The notes under the pieces: generated by a model
Told to the model about the DNA's origin: nothing
The model's database searches: none
The model's input: only the letters and a program-made list of their open reading frames with translations
Translations under genes and position numbers: made by a program
Part shown: piece by piece, positions 40,897 to 50,790 of the stretch
Position numbering within the stretch: the first letter of the stretch is position 1
Layout of the letters: the number at the start of each line of letters is the position of its first letter
NCBI RefSeq assembly: GCF_028746185.1
Contig: NZ_JAQIVH010000029.1
Span: 1-64,000, forward strand
DNA length: 64,000 bases
Source of the DNA: Paenibacillus_E qinlingensis
Lineage (GTDB): Bacteria; Bacillota; Bacilli; Paenibacillales; NBRC-103111
Direction: 5' to 3'

Positions 40897-42065
40897 GCGA
40901 GGTATCCAGCGGTAAGGTAATCCAGCCAGGAGGCACAATCGGCATTCTTGGCGGCGGGCAATTAGGGCGCATGCTTACGCTAGCCGGACGCAACATGGGA
41001 TATCGCTTCGTAGCGCTCGATCCGACAGAGGACGCACCTTGCGGCCAAGTCGCGGATCAGATTCAAGCGGACTTCGACGATGTGGAAGCAGCCAGAAGGC
41101 TTGCCGCACGTTCGGACGTAATCACATACGAATTCGAAAACGTCGACGCACACGTCACCAACATCTTGATGGAAGAGTCCTATGTTCCACAAGGCAGTCA
41201 ACTTTTATACACGACTCAGCACCGTCTTCGCGAGAAAAGAGCGATTGAAGCGGCAGGCGTTCCAGTAGCGCCTTATGCAGAGATCACAAGCGAAGCGGAG
41301 CTGCGGGAAGCAGCCGAGCGCTTCGGTACGCCATGCGTACTCAAAACCGCTACAGGCGGTTATGACGGCAAAGGGCAATGGGTGCTTCGCTCCTTAGATG
41401 AGGTCGCCGAAGCTTATGAAACCTTAAGCCGGGCCAAAACCGAGCTGGTTCTCGAACAATTCATTCATTTTGACAAGGAATTATCCGTTATTGCAGCTAG
41501 AAGTCCACGCGGCGAGGTAAAGGCATTTCCTGCTGCTGAAAATATACATGTACATAATATTCTGCACGAATCCATCGTGCCGGCACGTATTCCTGTGCCC
41601 GTGCAGAAGGCAGCCGAAGAACTCGCGATTCGCATCGCGGAGTCGCTCGGTGTGATTGGGTTGATCGCGGTTGAGCTATTCCTGACGAAGGATGGCCAGT
41701 TATACGTCAATGAGTTGGCGCCGCGCCCTCACAATTCCGGCCACTATACGATGGAAGCTTGCCGGACTTCTCAGTTCGAGCAGCACGTACGCGCAATCTG
41801 CAATTTGCCGCTAGGTTCAACAGAACTGATTACACCTGTGGTCATGGTCAACTTGCTAGGTGAGCACATTGCGCCGCTGCATGATCAACTTGCTGAGCCG
41901 GGCTTCTTAGAAAATGAAGCATTAGGCGTCTCTGCCAAACTTCATTTGTACGGCAAGAAAGAGGCGAAAGTGAAACGCAAGATGGGTCATATCAACCTTT
42001 TAACAGATGATGTTGAGAAAGCATTGACTTGGATAGAACAGACAGGCATTTGGGAAAGTAAGTAA
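40893..42065 (+). CDS. purK: N5-carboxyaminoimidazole ribonucleotide synthase
   Basis: This 390-residue ATP-grasp enzyme makes N5-CAIR from AIR, bicarbonate and ATP, supplying PurE. The N-terminal Rossmann-like preATP domain begins with GILGGGQLGRML. The ATP-grasp core shows VLKTATGGYDGKGQWV and LEQFIHFDKELSV, and the NELAPRPHNSGHYTMEAC block closes the active site. It overlaps purE by four bases, so the two consecutive enzymes are made together. Confidence 0.96.
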   Translation: MSEVSSGKVIQPGGTIGILGGGQLGRMLTLAGRNMGYRFVALDPTEDAPCGQVADQIQADFDDVEAARRLAARSDVITYEFENVDAHVTNILMEESYVPQGSQLLYTTQHRLREKRAIEAAGVPVAPYAEITSEAELREAAERFGTPCVLKTATGGYDGKGQWVLRSLDEVAEAYETLSRAKTELVLEQFIHFDKELSVIAARSPRGEVKAFPAAENIHVHNILHESIVPARIPVPVQKAAEELAIRIAESLGVIGLIAVELFLTKDGQLYVNELAPRPHNSGHYTMEACRTSQFEQHVRAICNLPLGSTELITPVVMVNLLGEHIAPLHDQLAEPGFLENEALGVSAKLHLYGKKEAKVKRKMGHINLLTDDVEKALTWIEQTGIWESK

Positions 42066-42091
42066 ATGAAACTCATTGGAGGAACGGAAAC

Positions 42092-43387
42092 ATGATTGAA
42101 CGTTATACACGCCCTGAAATGGCACGCATTTGGACAGAAGAAAATAAATTTAACGCTTGGTTGGAAGTTGAAATTCTTTCTTGCGAAGCTTGGTCAGAGC
42201 TAGGTGTTATTCCGAAAGAAGATGTAAAAGTATTGCGCGAAAAAGCAAGCTTTAACATCGATCGTATTTATGAAATCGAGCAAGAGACGCGTCATGACGT
42301 GATCGCCTTCACAAGAGCGGTTTCCGAGACATTAGGGCCTGAGCGTAAATGGGTTCACTACGGCTTAACATCAACGGACGTTGTAGATACAGCACTTGGT
42401 TACTTGCTGCGTCAAGCGAACGAAATTTTGGACAAAGACATCCAGAACTTCATCGAAATCCTTCGCAATAAAGCGATTGAGCATAGAGATACAGCGATGA
42501 TGGGTAGAACGCATGGTGTTCATGCAGAGCCAACGACGTTTGGTTTGAAAATGGCGCTATGGTACGAGGAAATGAAGCGTAACCTGGAGCGTTTCCGCTT
42601 TGCCGCTGATGGCGTGCAATTCGGTAAAATCTCTGGAGCAGTAGGAACATATGCAAACATCGATCCGTTCGTTGAAGAGTATGTATGTGGCAAGCTTGGA
42701 ACAAAAGCAGCGCCAATCTCCACACAAACATTGCAACGTGACCGTCACGCTGAATACATGGCTACATTGGCACTAGTAGCAACATCCCTTGATAAATTTG
42801 CTACGGAAATTCGCGCACTTCAAAAGAGTGAGTTCCGCGAAGTTGAAGAGCCGTTTGCTAAGGGTCAAAAAGGCTCCTCCGCAATGCCGCACAAACGTAA
42901 CCCAATCGGTTGCGAAAGCATTTCCGGTCTATCTCGCGTAATTCGTGGACACATGGTGTCGGCTTACGAGAACGTAACGCTTTGGCATGAGCGCGACATT
43001 TCGCACTCCTCCGTAGAGCGTATTATTTTACCGGATGCAACACAGTTGTTGAACTACATGTTGAACCGTCTGGGTAACATCATCAAGAACCTGACAGTGT
43101 TCCCAGAGAACATGAAACGCAACATGCGCAGCACGTACGATGTTCCATTCTCCGGCCGCGTCATGACGAAGCTGATCGACAAAGGCTTTGCTCGTGAGCA
43201 AGCGTACGATACCGTACAGCCGAGAGCGATGCAAGCATGGGAAGAGCAACGCTCCTTCCGCGAAATCGTTGAGAATGCATCGGTGATCACCGAGGTGTTA
43301 AGCCCAGAAGAAATCGCAGATTGCTTCGATCCAAGCTGGCATTTGAAACATGTAAGCACGATCTTTGACCGTCTTGGTTTGAACTAG
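42092..43387 (+). CDS. purB: Adenylosuccinate lyase
   Basis: This 431-residue fumarase/aspartase-fold enzyme acts twice in purine synthesis, on SAICAR and on adenylosuccinate. Signature KGSSAMPHKRNP near residues 262-273 holds the flexible catalytic loop. GRTHGVHAEPTTFG and YGLTSTDVVDTA supply catalytic histidine and threonine regions. GGAGGA precedes the ATG. Confidence 0.96.
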   Translation: MIERYTRPEMARIWTEENKFNAWLEVEILSCEAWSELGVIPKEDVKVLREKASFNIDRIYEIEQETRHDVIAFTRAVSETLGPERKWVHYGLTSTDVVDTALGYLLRQANEILDKDIQNFIEILRNKAIEHRDTAMMGRTHGVHAEPTTFGLKMALWYEEMKRNLERFRFAADGVQFGKISGAVGTYANIDPFVEEYVCGKLGTKAAPISTQTLQRDRHAEYMATLALVATSLDKFATEIRALQKSEFREVEEPFAKGQKGSSAMPHKRNPIGCESISGLSRVIRGHMVSAYENVTLWHERDISHSSVERIILPDATQLLNYMLNRLGNIIKNLTVFPENMKRNMRSTYDVPFSGRVMTKLIDKGFAREQAYDTVQPRAMQAWEEQRSFREIVENASVITEVLSPEEIADCFDPSWHLKHVSTIFDRLGLN

Positions 43388-43427
43388 AAGTTAGTGAACG
43401 AACAGATAGATTTGAAGGGGAAAGGGT

Positions 43428-44333
43428 GTGGAATTCGTGGCAAACGCAAGCGTGATCGTAGATACAGCTGAGGAAATGATTAATGCGCCTCTGGTGCACA
43501 AAGGCAAAGTACGTGAGTTGTATGATCTTGGCGATAGTTTTTTGATCGTGGTAACGGATCGGATTTCGGCTTTTGATTACATTTTGAAGCCTGGCGTTCC
43601 AGATAAAGGGTATGTACTCAATGCCCTGAGCAAGTACTGGTTCGGCATTACTAGCGGTTATATGAACAATCACATCATTCATACAGATGTTGAGAAGCTT
43701 CATGCCATTATTCCAAGTGCAGCGGATCGGGAGCTTTTGAAAGAGCGTATCATCGTGGCGAAAAAGGCAGAGCGTATCTCCATCGAGTGCGTGGTACGCG
43801 GCTACATTACGGGGAATGGCTGGAGACAGTACGCAAGTACTGGCGAAATCAATGGCCGCAAATTGCCTGAAGGATTGCGCAAGAACGAGCGTTTGAACGA
43901 TCCGATTTTCACACCTGCAGCGAAAAACGATGTGGGTCACGATGAGGATATTTCTATTGAACAAATGATCGAGCTTGTTGGCGAAGAGCTGACGTATGCT
44001 CTGCAAGAGCGCAGCATTATGCTGTACACGTTGGCGCATAGCATCTGCGAGCAAAAAGGCATCATTTTGGCCGATACGAAGTTTGAATTCGGTTTTTATG
44101 CGGGTGAACTTATTATTATTGATGAGATCTTTACGCCGGATTCTTCCCGTTACTGGTCACAAGATAAATACGCCTTGGATGTCGAGATCGATTCCATGGA
44201 CAAAGAGCCTGTTCGCACGTACTTAGCGGGATCAGGTTGGGATAAAAATAGTGAACCGGACGAGCTTCCAGCCTCTGTTGTGGAAGAGACTTCGAACCGA
44301 TATAAAGAAATTTTGCACCGCTTGGTTGATTAA
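43428..44333 (+). CDS. purC: SAICAR synthetase, long form
   Basis: This 301-residue ATP-dependent ligase joins CAIR and aspartate. Conserved stretches are VHKGKVRELYDLGD, VTDRISAFDYI and the ECVVRGYITGNGW motif. DTKFEFGF and LIIIDEIFTPDSSRYW carry the metal-binding acids. At about 300 residues it is of the long (yeast Ade1-like) form rather than the 240-residue Bacillus form. Initiation is at GTG after AAGGGGAAAGGG. Confidence 0.95.
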   Translation: MEFVANASVIVDTAEEMINAPLVHKGKVRELYDLGDSFLIVVTDRISAFDYILKPGVPDKGYVLNALSKYWFGITSGYMNNHIIHTDVEKLHAIIPSAADRELLKERIIVAKKAERISIECVVRGYITGNGWRQYASTGEINGRKLPEGLRKNERLNDPIFTPAAKNDVGHDEDISIEQMIELVGEELTYALQERSIMLYTLAHSICEQKGIILADTKFEFGFYAGELIIIDEIFTPDSSRYWSQDKYALDVEIDSMDKEPVRTYLAGSGWDKNSEPDELPASVVEETSNRYKEILHRLVD

Positions 44334-44359
44334 AAATAACGCTGAGGAGCGATTTCACG

Positions 44360-44599
44360 ATGAAAGCAACAGTCTATGTAACGATTAAACAGAACGTATT
44401 GGACGTGCAAGGAACGGCAGTACAAGGAGCACTTCACTCCATGGGCTTCGAAGAAGTTGGCAAAGTGCGCATCGGTAAATACTTGGAGCTTGAACTTGGT
44501 ACAACAGACAGAGCAGAAGCAGAAGCACGCGTGAAAGCAATGTGCGAGAAGTTACTAGCAAACACAGTTATCGAAGACTACCGTTACGAATTGGTGTAA
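44360..44599 (+). CDS. purS: FGAM synthase, PurS subunit
   Basis: This 79-residue protein matches PurS, the small scaffold that bridges PurQ and PurL in the three-part Gram-positive FGAM synthase. Landmarks are KATVYVTIKQNVLDVQG, the ALHSMGFEEVGKVRIGKY strand-helix and the C-terminal NTVIEDYRYELV. GAGGAG lies upstream. Confidence 0.96.
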   Translation: MKATVYVTIKQNVLDVQGTAVQGALHSMGFEEVGKVRIGKYLELELGTTDRAEAEARVKAMCEKLLANTVIEDYRYELV

Positions 44600-44635
44600 T
44601 CAACCATTAACGCACAACTTTTAGGAGGAAAAACC

Positions 44636-45331
44636 ATGAATTTTGCGGTTCTTGTGTTCCCGGGATCGAATTGCGATATCGACTTGTACAAAGCGATTGA
44701 AGACACAATTGGTCAACCTGTTGACTATGTATGGCATACGGACGGTGACTTGTCCAAATACGATTGTATCCTAGTACCAGGAGGATTCTCTTACGGGGAT
44801 TACCTGCGTTGTGGAGCAATTGCTCAGTTCACAAACGTAATGAAAGCTGTCGTGAAAGCTGCGGAAGAAGGCAAATACATTCTAGGTATTTGTAACGGAT
44901 TCCAAGTGTTGACGGAAGCTCGCTTATTGCCAGGCGCATTGCTTCGCAATAACGGCATGAAATTCCGCTGTCACCAAGCGGTTCTGAAAGTTGAAAACAA
45001 CACAACGGCGTTCACACGTGATTATGCCGAAGGTGAATTGATCAACATTCCGATCGCTCACGGTGAAGGCAACTACTACTGTGACGATGCTACACTAAAA
45101 GAATTGCAAGAAAACAACCAAATCGTGTTCCGTTATGAAGCGGGCAACAACCCGAACGGATCACTTGATGATATCGCAGGAATCAGCAACAAAGCAGGGA
45201 ACGTAGTGGGTATGATGCCCCATCCAGAGCGCGCCATTCATGAGATTCTAGGCTCCGCAGACGGTAAGAAAATGTTCACATCAATTCTAAGTGCTTGGAG
45301 GGAAAAACATGACGCAGCAGCTATCCGCTAA
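44636..45331 (+). CDS. purQ: FGAM synthase, glutaminase subunit
   Basis: This 231-residue class I glutamine amidotransferase provides ammonia to PurL. The nucleophile cysteine is in LGICNGFQVL, with the catalytic His-Glu pair in GMMPHPERA. The N-terminus FAVLVFPGSNCDID is characteristic of PurQ. TAGGAGGA precedes the ATG. Its end overlaps the purL start by 23 bases. Confidence 0.96.
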   Translation: MNFAVLVFPGSNCDIDLYKAIEDTIGQPVDYVWHTDGDLSKYDCILVPGGFSYGDYLRCGAIAQFTNVMKAVVKAAEEGKYILGICNGFQVLTEARLLPGALLRNNGMKFRCHQAVLKVENNTTAFTRDYAEGELINIPIAHGEGNYYCDDATLKELQENNQIVFRYEAGNNPNGSLDDIAGISNKAGNVVGMMPHPERAIHEILGSADGKKMFTSILSAWREKHDAAAIR

Positions 45332-47552
45332 GGAACCATCTCCGGAACAAATCGCGGAACAGAAGATTTACAAGCAAATGGGCGTAACCGACGAGGAGTT
45401 TGCTAAGATTTGTGGTTTCCTTGGACGTACTCCGAACTATGTAGAAATCGGCGTATTCAGCGTAATGTGGTCCGAGCATTGTTCTTACAAAAATTCCAAA
45501 CCTGTTCTTCGCAAATTCCCAGTTACAGGACCTCGCGTTCTCATGGGACCTGGTGAAGGTGCAGGGATTGTAGATATCGGGGACAACCAAGCGGTTGTTT
45601 TCAAAATCGAAAGTCATAACCACCCTTCCGCTATCGAGCCTTACCAAGGCGCAGCGACAGGTGTGGGCGGTATTATTCGTGATATTTTCTCCATGGGTGC
45701 ACGACCAGTTGCTCTACTTAACTCCTTGCGTTTCGGTAAATTGGAAAATGACCGCGTGAAGTACTTGTTCGAGCACGTTGTTTCCGGTATCGCTGGATAC
45801 GGTAACTGTATCGGGATTCCGACAGTTGGCGGCGAAGTGATGTTCGACGAGAGTTACGAAGGAAACCCGCTTGTTAACGCAATGTGCGTGGGTCTTATCG
45901 ACCACGACATGATCCAACGCGGTGTTGCCAAAGGTGTTGGCAACCCAGTCTTCTACGTAGGCCCAGCAACAGGCCGCGACGGTATCCACGGTGCGACATT
46001 CGCATCCGAGGAATTGACAGCTGAATCCGAAGCGAAGCGTCCAGCGGTACAAGTTGGCGATCCGTTCATGGAAAAGCTAGTGCTAGAAGCTTGTTTAGAG
46101 TTAATCGATTCCGGCATCGTGCTTGGAATTCAAGATATGGGTGCAGCGGGACTTACTTGTTCCTCCGCTGAGATGGCAAGTAAAGCAGGTAACGGCATGG
46201 AGTTGTACCTGGATGAAGTTCCACAACGTGAAGAAGGCATGACAGCGTATGAAATGATGTTGTCTGAGTCCCAAGAGCGTATGCTATTCGTTGTTGAGCC
46301 GAAGGATGAGGCGCAAGCTAAGGGCATCTTCGAACGTTGGGGCTTGCACTGTGCGAAAGTCGGTAAAGTTACTGACGACGGCTTCTTGAAGCTAATCCAC
46401 CACGGTGAAGTCGTGGCGAACATGCCTGTAGGCGCACTCGTTGACGAGTGCCCAGTTTACAATAAGCCAAGCAAAGTGCCGGCTTATTATGAAGCAAGCG
46501 CAGCGATTGACACAACGCGTTACCCAGAGGTAACGAAGTTGACGGAAGCGCTGAAATCCGTACTCGCATCCCCGACGGTAGCGAGCAAAGAGTGGGTTTA
46601 CAACCAATATGACTACATGGTTCGTACAGAAACAGCTGTGCGTCCAGGTTCAGACGCAGCAGTAGTAACAATCCGCGGCACGCGCAAAGGTCTTGCGATG
46701 ACAACGGACTGTAACGGACGCTACGTGTACTTGGATCCAGAAGTGGGCGGACGTATCGCCGTATCCGAAGCAGCGCGTAACGTTGTTTGTTCCGGTGCTG
46801 AGCCGCTTGCTGTGACAGACAACCTGAATTTCGGTTCCCCGGACAAGCCAGAAATATTCTGGCAGTTGGAGAAATCCACTGACGGTATGGCAGAAGCTTG
46901 CCGCTTCTTGGATACGCCGGTTATCGGCGGTAACGTTTCTCTTTACAACGAGAACGCCAAAGGCGCGATCTACCCTACACCAGTTATCGGGATGGTTGGA
47001 CTTGTTCATGACATCGATCACATCACGACACAGAATTTCAAAAACGAAGGCGACATCATTATCCTGCTAGGCGAGACGAAAGCTGAGCTCGGCGGCAGTG
47101 AATTCCAATATGTGATTCACGGTGTAACCGAAGGCCGTCCTCCTGAGTTGGACTTGGCAACTGAAAAACGCCTGCAAAACGCAGTACTCAAAGCGATTCA
47201 AGAAGGTCTTGTTGCATCTGCGCATGACTTGTCTGAAGGCGGATTGGCTGTAGCACTTGCAGAAAGCTGTATTAGCGGAAACATCGGCGCAGAAGTTAAT
47301 GTAGCGTCCGATCTTCGTCCAGATTTCGCATTGTTCAGTGAATCGCAATCACGTATCGTACTTAGCGCTACACCAGACAAAGCCGATGCCCTTAAGCATT
47401 GGATCGCTTCCCAAGGTGTACCTTATCAAGAAATCGGAAAAGTAACAGGTTCTTACCTCACTGTGAAAATCAATGACGAACAGCGTCTCCAGTCTCCTGT
47501 AAACGAGCTGGCGAAAGTCTGGAAGGATGCGATTCCATGTCTAATGGCGTGA
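45309..47552 (+). CDS. purL: FGAM synthase, synthetase subunit
   Basis: This 747-residue small-type PurL makes FGAM from FGAR, ATP and ammonia delivered by PurQ. It has two tandem PurM-like halves: GVFSVMWSEHCSYKNSK and FKIESHNHPSAIEP near the N-terminus, GIQDMGAAGLTCSSAEM in the middle, and SAHDLSEGGLAVALAES in the second half. The start at 45309 is preceded by GGAGGG; an in-frame codon six residues earlier precedes that site. It overlaps purF by 16 bases. Confidence 0.96.
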   Translation: MTQQLSAKEPSPEQIAEQKIYKQMGVTDEEFAKICGFLGRTPNYVEIGVFSVMWSEHCSYKNSKPVLRKFPVTGPRVLMGPGEGAGIVDIGDNQAVVFKIESHNHPSAIEPYQGAATGVGGIIRDIFSMGARPVALLNSLRFGKLENDRVKYLFEHVVSGIAGYGNCIGIPTVGGEVMFDESYEGNPLVNAMCVGLIDHDMIQRGVAKGVGNPVFYVGPATGRDGIHGATFASEELTAESEAKRPAVQVGDPFMEKLVLEACLELIDSGIVLGIQDMGAAGLTCSSAEMASKAGNGMELYLDEVPQREEGMTAYEMMLSESQERMLFVVEPKDEAQAKGIFERWGLHCAKVGKVTDDGFLKLIHHGEVVANMPVGALVDECPVYNKPSKVPAYYEASAAIDTTRYPEVTKLTEALKSVLASPTVASKEWVYNQYDYMVRTETAVRPGSDAAVVTIRGTRKGLAMTTDCNGRYVYLDPEVGGRIAVSEAARNVVCSGAEPLAVTDNLNFGSPDKPEIFWQLEKSTDGMAEACRFLDTPVIGGNVSLYNENAKGAIYPTPVIGMVGLVHDIDHITTQNFKNEGDIIILLGETKAELGGSEFQYVIHGVTEGRPPELDLATEKRLQNAVLKAIQEGLVASAHDLSEGGLAVALAESCISGNIGAEVNVASDLRPDFALFSESQSRIVLSATPDKADALKHWIASQGVPYQEIGKVTGSYLTVKINDEQRLQSPVNELAKVWKDAIPCLMA

Positions 47553-49069
47553 AACAATCCAAGGCCCTGAAGCTTCCTGTTGCACCATTGGAACAACTTG
47601 CGAATGGTCAGCATGAGCTTTGGACAGGTGACTATTACAACGAAGGTATTGGCGGCCAAGGCGGATTGTTCGATAAGCTGAACGAAGAGTGCGGGGTGTT
47701 CGGGGTGTACGGTCATCCCGACGCTTCCTCCCTGTGTTATTACGGATTGCATGCTCTTCAGCATCGTGGACAGGAAAGTGCCGGCATTTGTACAGTGGAT
47801 GAAGGCAAATTTAATTATTACCGTGGCATGGGACTTGCGAAGGAAGTTTTTACAAATGATAATTTGCATCCACTTACGGGTTCAACGGCTATCGCTCATG
47901 TTCGTTACTCAACAGCAGGCGAAAGCAAGTTGGCGAATGCACAGCCGCTCGTGTTCAAATACCGTGAGGGCGATCTAGCGATTGCGACGAACGGGAACCT
48001 TGATAATGCCAACATTATCAAACGTGAGCTGGAGCGTAAGGGTTCCATTTTCCAAACAACAAGTGATACTGAGGTTATGGCGCATCTGATTGCTCGTTCC
48101 GAGCATGATGATATCGTTGACGCTGTGAAAGATGCGATGAATCAAGTCATCGGCGGCTTTGCATTCCTTATTATTACGAAAGATAAATTGATTGCTGCGC
48201 TTGATCCGAACGGCTTACGTCCGTTCATGATCGGCCGACTCGGAGATGCTTACTTATTCGCGTCCGAGACATGTGCATTTGATGCGGTTGGGGCAACCTA
48301 TTTCCGTGATGTACAGCCTGGGGAGATCATTGTAATTGATCGTGACGGCTTCCGTTCCGAGCAGTTTACAGAAGGCGGCAAGCGCGCGATTTGTGCGATG
48401 GAATACATCTACTTTGCTCGTCCAGACAGCGACATCGACACGGTCAATATTCACTCCGCTCGTAAACGGATGGGTAAACGCTTGGCGATGGAAGCCTTCG
48501 TGGATGCGGACATTGTAACCGGCGTGCCGGATTCCAGTATTTCAGCTGCGATTGGCTTTGCGGAACAAACGGGAATTCCTTATGAGTTGGGTCTGATCAA
48601 GAACCGCTACACAGGCCGGACGTTCATCATTCCAAGCCAAGAGCTTCGTGAGCAAGGTGTCAAAATGAAACTGAGCGCCGTTCGGAAAGTGGTCGAAGGC
48701 AAGCGTGTCGTGATGATCGATGACTCCATCGTTCGTGGGACAACGTCCTTACGCATCGTCAACCTGCTTCGTGAAGCAGGAGCAACGGAAGTTCACGTGC
48801 GGATTTCTTCGCCGCCTTTTATGAACCCTTGTTACTACGGGATTGATACACCGGACCGCAAAGAGCTTATCGCGGCGATGAATTCGATCGAGGAAATTCG
48901 CAAGGCAATCAACGCGGATTCGCTTCATTTTTTAACGAAAGATGGATTGTTGGATTCAATCGGTCAAGGTTCCGCAGGGAAAGCAAGCGGATATTGTACA
49001 GCTTGCTTCGACAACAGCTACCCAACGGAAATCGTTGATGTGACGAAGGTTGGCTGTGCTTGTGATTAA
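47537..49069 (+). CDS. purF: Amidophosphoribosyltransferase with long presequence
   Basis: This 510-residue enzyme performs the first committed step, PRPP plus glutamine to phosphoribosylamine. The glutaminase nucleophile is Cys52 in NEECGVFGVYG, so a 51-residue presequence must be removed; Bacillus PurF has only 11. The presequence contains LWTGDYYNEG, a pattern I associate with Paenibacillus PurF. The PRPP loop is VVMIDDSIVRGTT. Cysteines at RAICAME, MNPCYYG and GYCTACFD are in place for the [4Fe-4S] cluster of the B. subtilis-type enzyme. Confidence 0.96.
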   Translation: MSNGVKQSKALKLPVAPLEQLANGQHELWTGDYYNEGIGGQGGLFDKLNEECGVFGVYGHPDASSLCYYGLHALQHRGQESAGICTVDEGKFNYYRGMGLAKEVFTNDNLHPLTGSTAIAHVRYSTAGESKLANAQPLVFKYREGDLAIATNGNLDNANIIKRELERKGSIFQTTSDTEVMAHLIARSEHDDIVDAVKDAMNQVIGGFAFLIITKDKLIAALDPNGLRPFMIGRLGDAYLFASETCAFDAVGATYFRDVQPGEIIVIDRDGFRSEQFTEGGKRAICAMEYIYFARPDSDIDTVNIHSARKRMGKRLAMEAFVDADIVTGVPDSSISAAIGFAEQTGIPYELGLIKNRYTGRTFIIPSQELREQGVKMKLSAVRKVVEGKRVVMIDDSIVRGTTSLRIVNLLREAGATEVHVRISSPPFMNPCYYGIDTPDRKELIAAMNSIEEIRKAINADSLHFLTKDGLLDSIGQGSAGKASGYCTACFDNSYPTEIVDVTKVGCACD

Positions 49070-49087
49070 CAGCAAAAGAGAGAAAAC

Positions 49088-49110
49088 GGGGGTCTAACGA
49101 CCTCCCCCAT
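49088..49110 (+). other. GC-rich hairpin in purF-purM gap
   Basis: GGGGGTC and GACCTCCCCC form a stable hairpin with a TAAC loop and one unpaired base. No T-run follows, so it is more likely an RNA stability or processing element than a terminator. Confidence 0.4.
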
Positions 49111-49138
49111 ATATAGACAAACTAAGGAGTGTTGGTCA

Positions 49139-50179
49139 GTGTCGGATGCTTATAAAAAGGCTGGCGTCGATATCGCGGCGGGGAACGAAGCAGTAGAACG
49201 GATGAAAAAGCACGTTAAACGGACATTCCGTCCTGAAGTGTTAACAGATCTCGGTGGCTTCGGCGGGCTGTTCAGCTTGAACAAAGACAAGTATGAGGAG
49301 CCTGTACTCGTATCGGGTACGGACGGCGTGGGCACGAAGCTGAAGATTGCTTTTGCCATGGATAAGCATGATACGATTGGGATCGACGCGGTTGCCATGT
49401 GTGTGAACGATATTATCGTTCAAGGCGCAGAGCCATTGTTTTTCCTCGACTATCTCGCTTGTGACAAAGTCATTCCAGAGAAAATTGAAGCGATTATTAA
49501 AGGGATCGCCGACGGTTGTGCGCAATCAGGTTGCTCACTAATCGGTGGTGAAACGGCGGAAATGCCGGGCATGTATGCTGAAGGGGAGTATGACATTGCT
49601 GGCTTTACGGTTGGAATCGTCGACAAGAAAAAGATTATCGACGGAACAACGATCCGTCCTGGAGATGTCGTGCTAGGGCTAGCTTCAAGCGGTGTGCACA
49701 GTAACGGGTTCTCGCTTGTGCGTAAGCTTTTGCTTGAAGATAACGGTTATACCCTTCAAGGGCATGTAGAAGAGCTTGGCGATAAGCTTGGTAACGTGTT
49801 GCTTGAACCAACGAAGCTGTATGTGAAGCCTGTCCTAGCTATGTTGGAAGACGTAGCGATCAAAGGTATGGCGCATATCACAGGCGGCGGTTTCATCGAA
49901 AATATCCCGCGCGTTCTGCCAGATGGCGTAAACGTGGATATCCAATACGGATCATGGCCGATCCTTCCGATTTTCTCCTTGATGCAGCGTGTAGGCAACA
50001 TCACGAACAATGATATGTTCCGCACGTTCAACATGGGAATCGGGATGGTTGTCATTGTAGCGGCTGACGATGCTGAGAAAGCCATTGCTGCAGCGGAAGC
50101 GCAAGGCGAGAAAGCTTACCGTTTAGGTGTTGTTACTGAAGGCGAGCGTGTAGTTACGTTCCAAGGAGCTGACGTCTAA
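49139..50179 (+). CDS. purM: AIR synthetase
   Basis: This 346-residue enzyme closes the imidazole ring of FGAM to AIR. Conserved PurM motifs are SGTDGVGTKLKIAF, IGIDAVAMCVNDI, LIGGETAEMPGMY and HITGGGFIENIPRVLP. Initiation is at GTG with AAGGAG about ten bases upstream. Its stop shares a base with the purN start (TAATG). Confidence 0.96.
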   Translation: MSDAYKKAGVDIAAGNEAVERMKKHVKRTFRPEVLTDLGGFGGLFSLNKDKYEEPVLVSGTDGVGTKLKIAFAMDKHDTIGIDAVAMCVNDIIVQGAEPLFFLDYLACDKVIPEKIEAIIKGIADGCAQSGCSLIGGETAEMPGMYAEGEYDIAGFTVGIVDKKKIIDGTTIRPGDVVLGLASSGVHSNGFSLVRKLLLEDNGYTLQGHVEELGDKLGNVLLEPTKLYVKPVLAMLEDVAIKGMAHITGGGFIENIPRVLPDGVNVDIQYGSWPILPIFSLMQRVGNITNNDMFRTFNMGIGMVVIVAADDAEKAIAAAEAQGEKAYRLGVVTEGERVVTFQGADV

Positions 50180-50790
50180 TGCAGCCTTATCGCATTGCGG
50201 TTATGGCTTCAGGCAGCGGCTCGAATTTTCAGGCTATTGTGGATCAGGTACAGAAGGGGAAGCTTGATGTCAGCATCGAGCTTCTTGTCTGTGATCGCCC
50301 AAAGGCATTCGTTGTTGAGCGTGCCAAGGAAGCAAAGGTGCCTGTGTTTGCCTTCAACCCGAAGGAGTACGAAAGCCGCGAGGCGTATGAGACGCTGATC
50401 TTGAAAGAGCTGCAGGACCGCCAGGTTGATCTGGTCGTGATGGCAGGCTACATGCGGATTATTACGAATGTGCTGGTTGAGCCTTACTTTGGGCGGATGA
50501 TTAACATTCATCCATCTTTGTTGCCATCGTTCCCCGGCGTCCGCGCTGTGGAACAGGCGGTTGAGTATGGCGTGAAGCAGACAGGCGTCACGGTGCATTT
50601 TGTTGATGGCGGGCTGGACTCCGGCCCGATCATTGCCCAGCGTGCCGTGGAGATCCACGAGCACGAGACGGCGGATTCGCTCACGGAGCGAATCCATGCG
50701 GCTGAGCACGTGCTGCTGCCGCAGGTTGTGCGGTGGCTGCGCGAGGGCCGCGTGAGCTTGGACGGCCGCAGGGTTAGCGTGCGGAAGTAG
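50179..50790 (+). CDS. purN: GAR formyltransferase
   Basis: This 203-residue folate-dependent enzyme formylates GAR. ASGSGSNFQAI binds phosphate of the substrate. The catalytic Asn-His-Asp set is in MINIHPSLLPSFPG and VDGGLDSGPIIAQ. The last 30 codons are notably GC-rich compared with the start and run straight into the 61-bp repeat array. Start overlaps purM. Confidence 0.95.
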   Translation: MQPYRIAVMASGSGSNFQAIVDQVQKGKLDVSIELLVCDRPKAFVVERAKEAKVPVFAFNPKEYESREAYETLILKELQDRQVDLVVMAGYMRIITNVLVEPYFGRMINIHPSLLPSFPGVRAVEQAVEYGVKQTGVTVHFVDGGLDSGPIIAQRAVEIHEHETADSLTERIHAAEHVLLPQVVRWLREGRVSLDGRRVSVRK

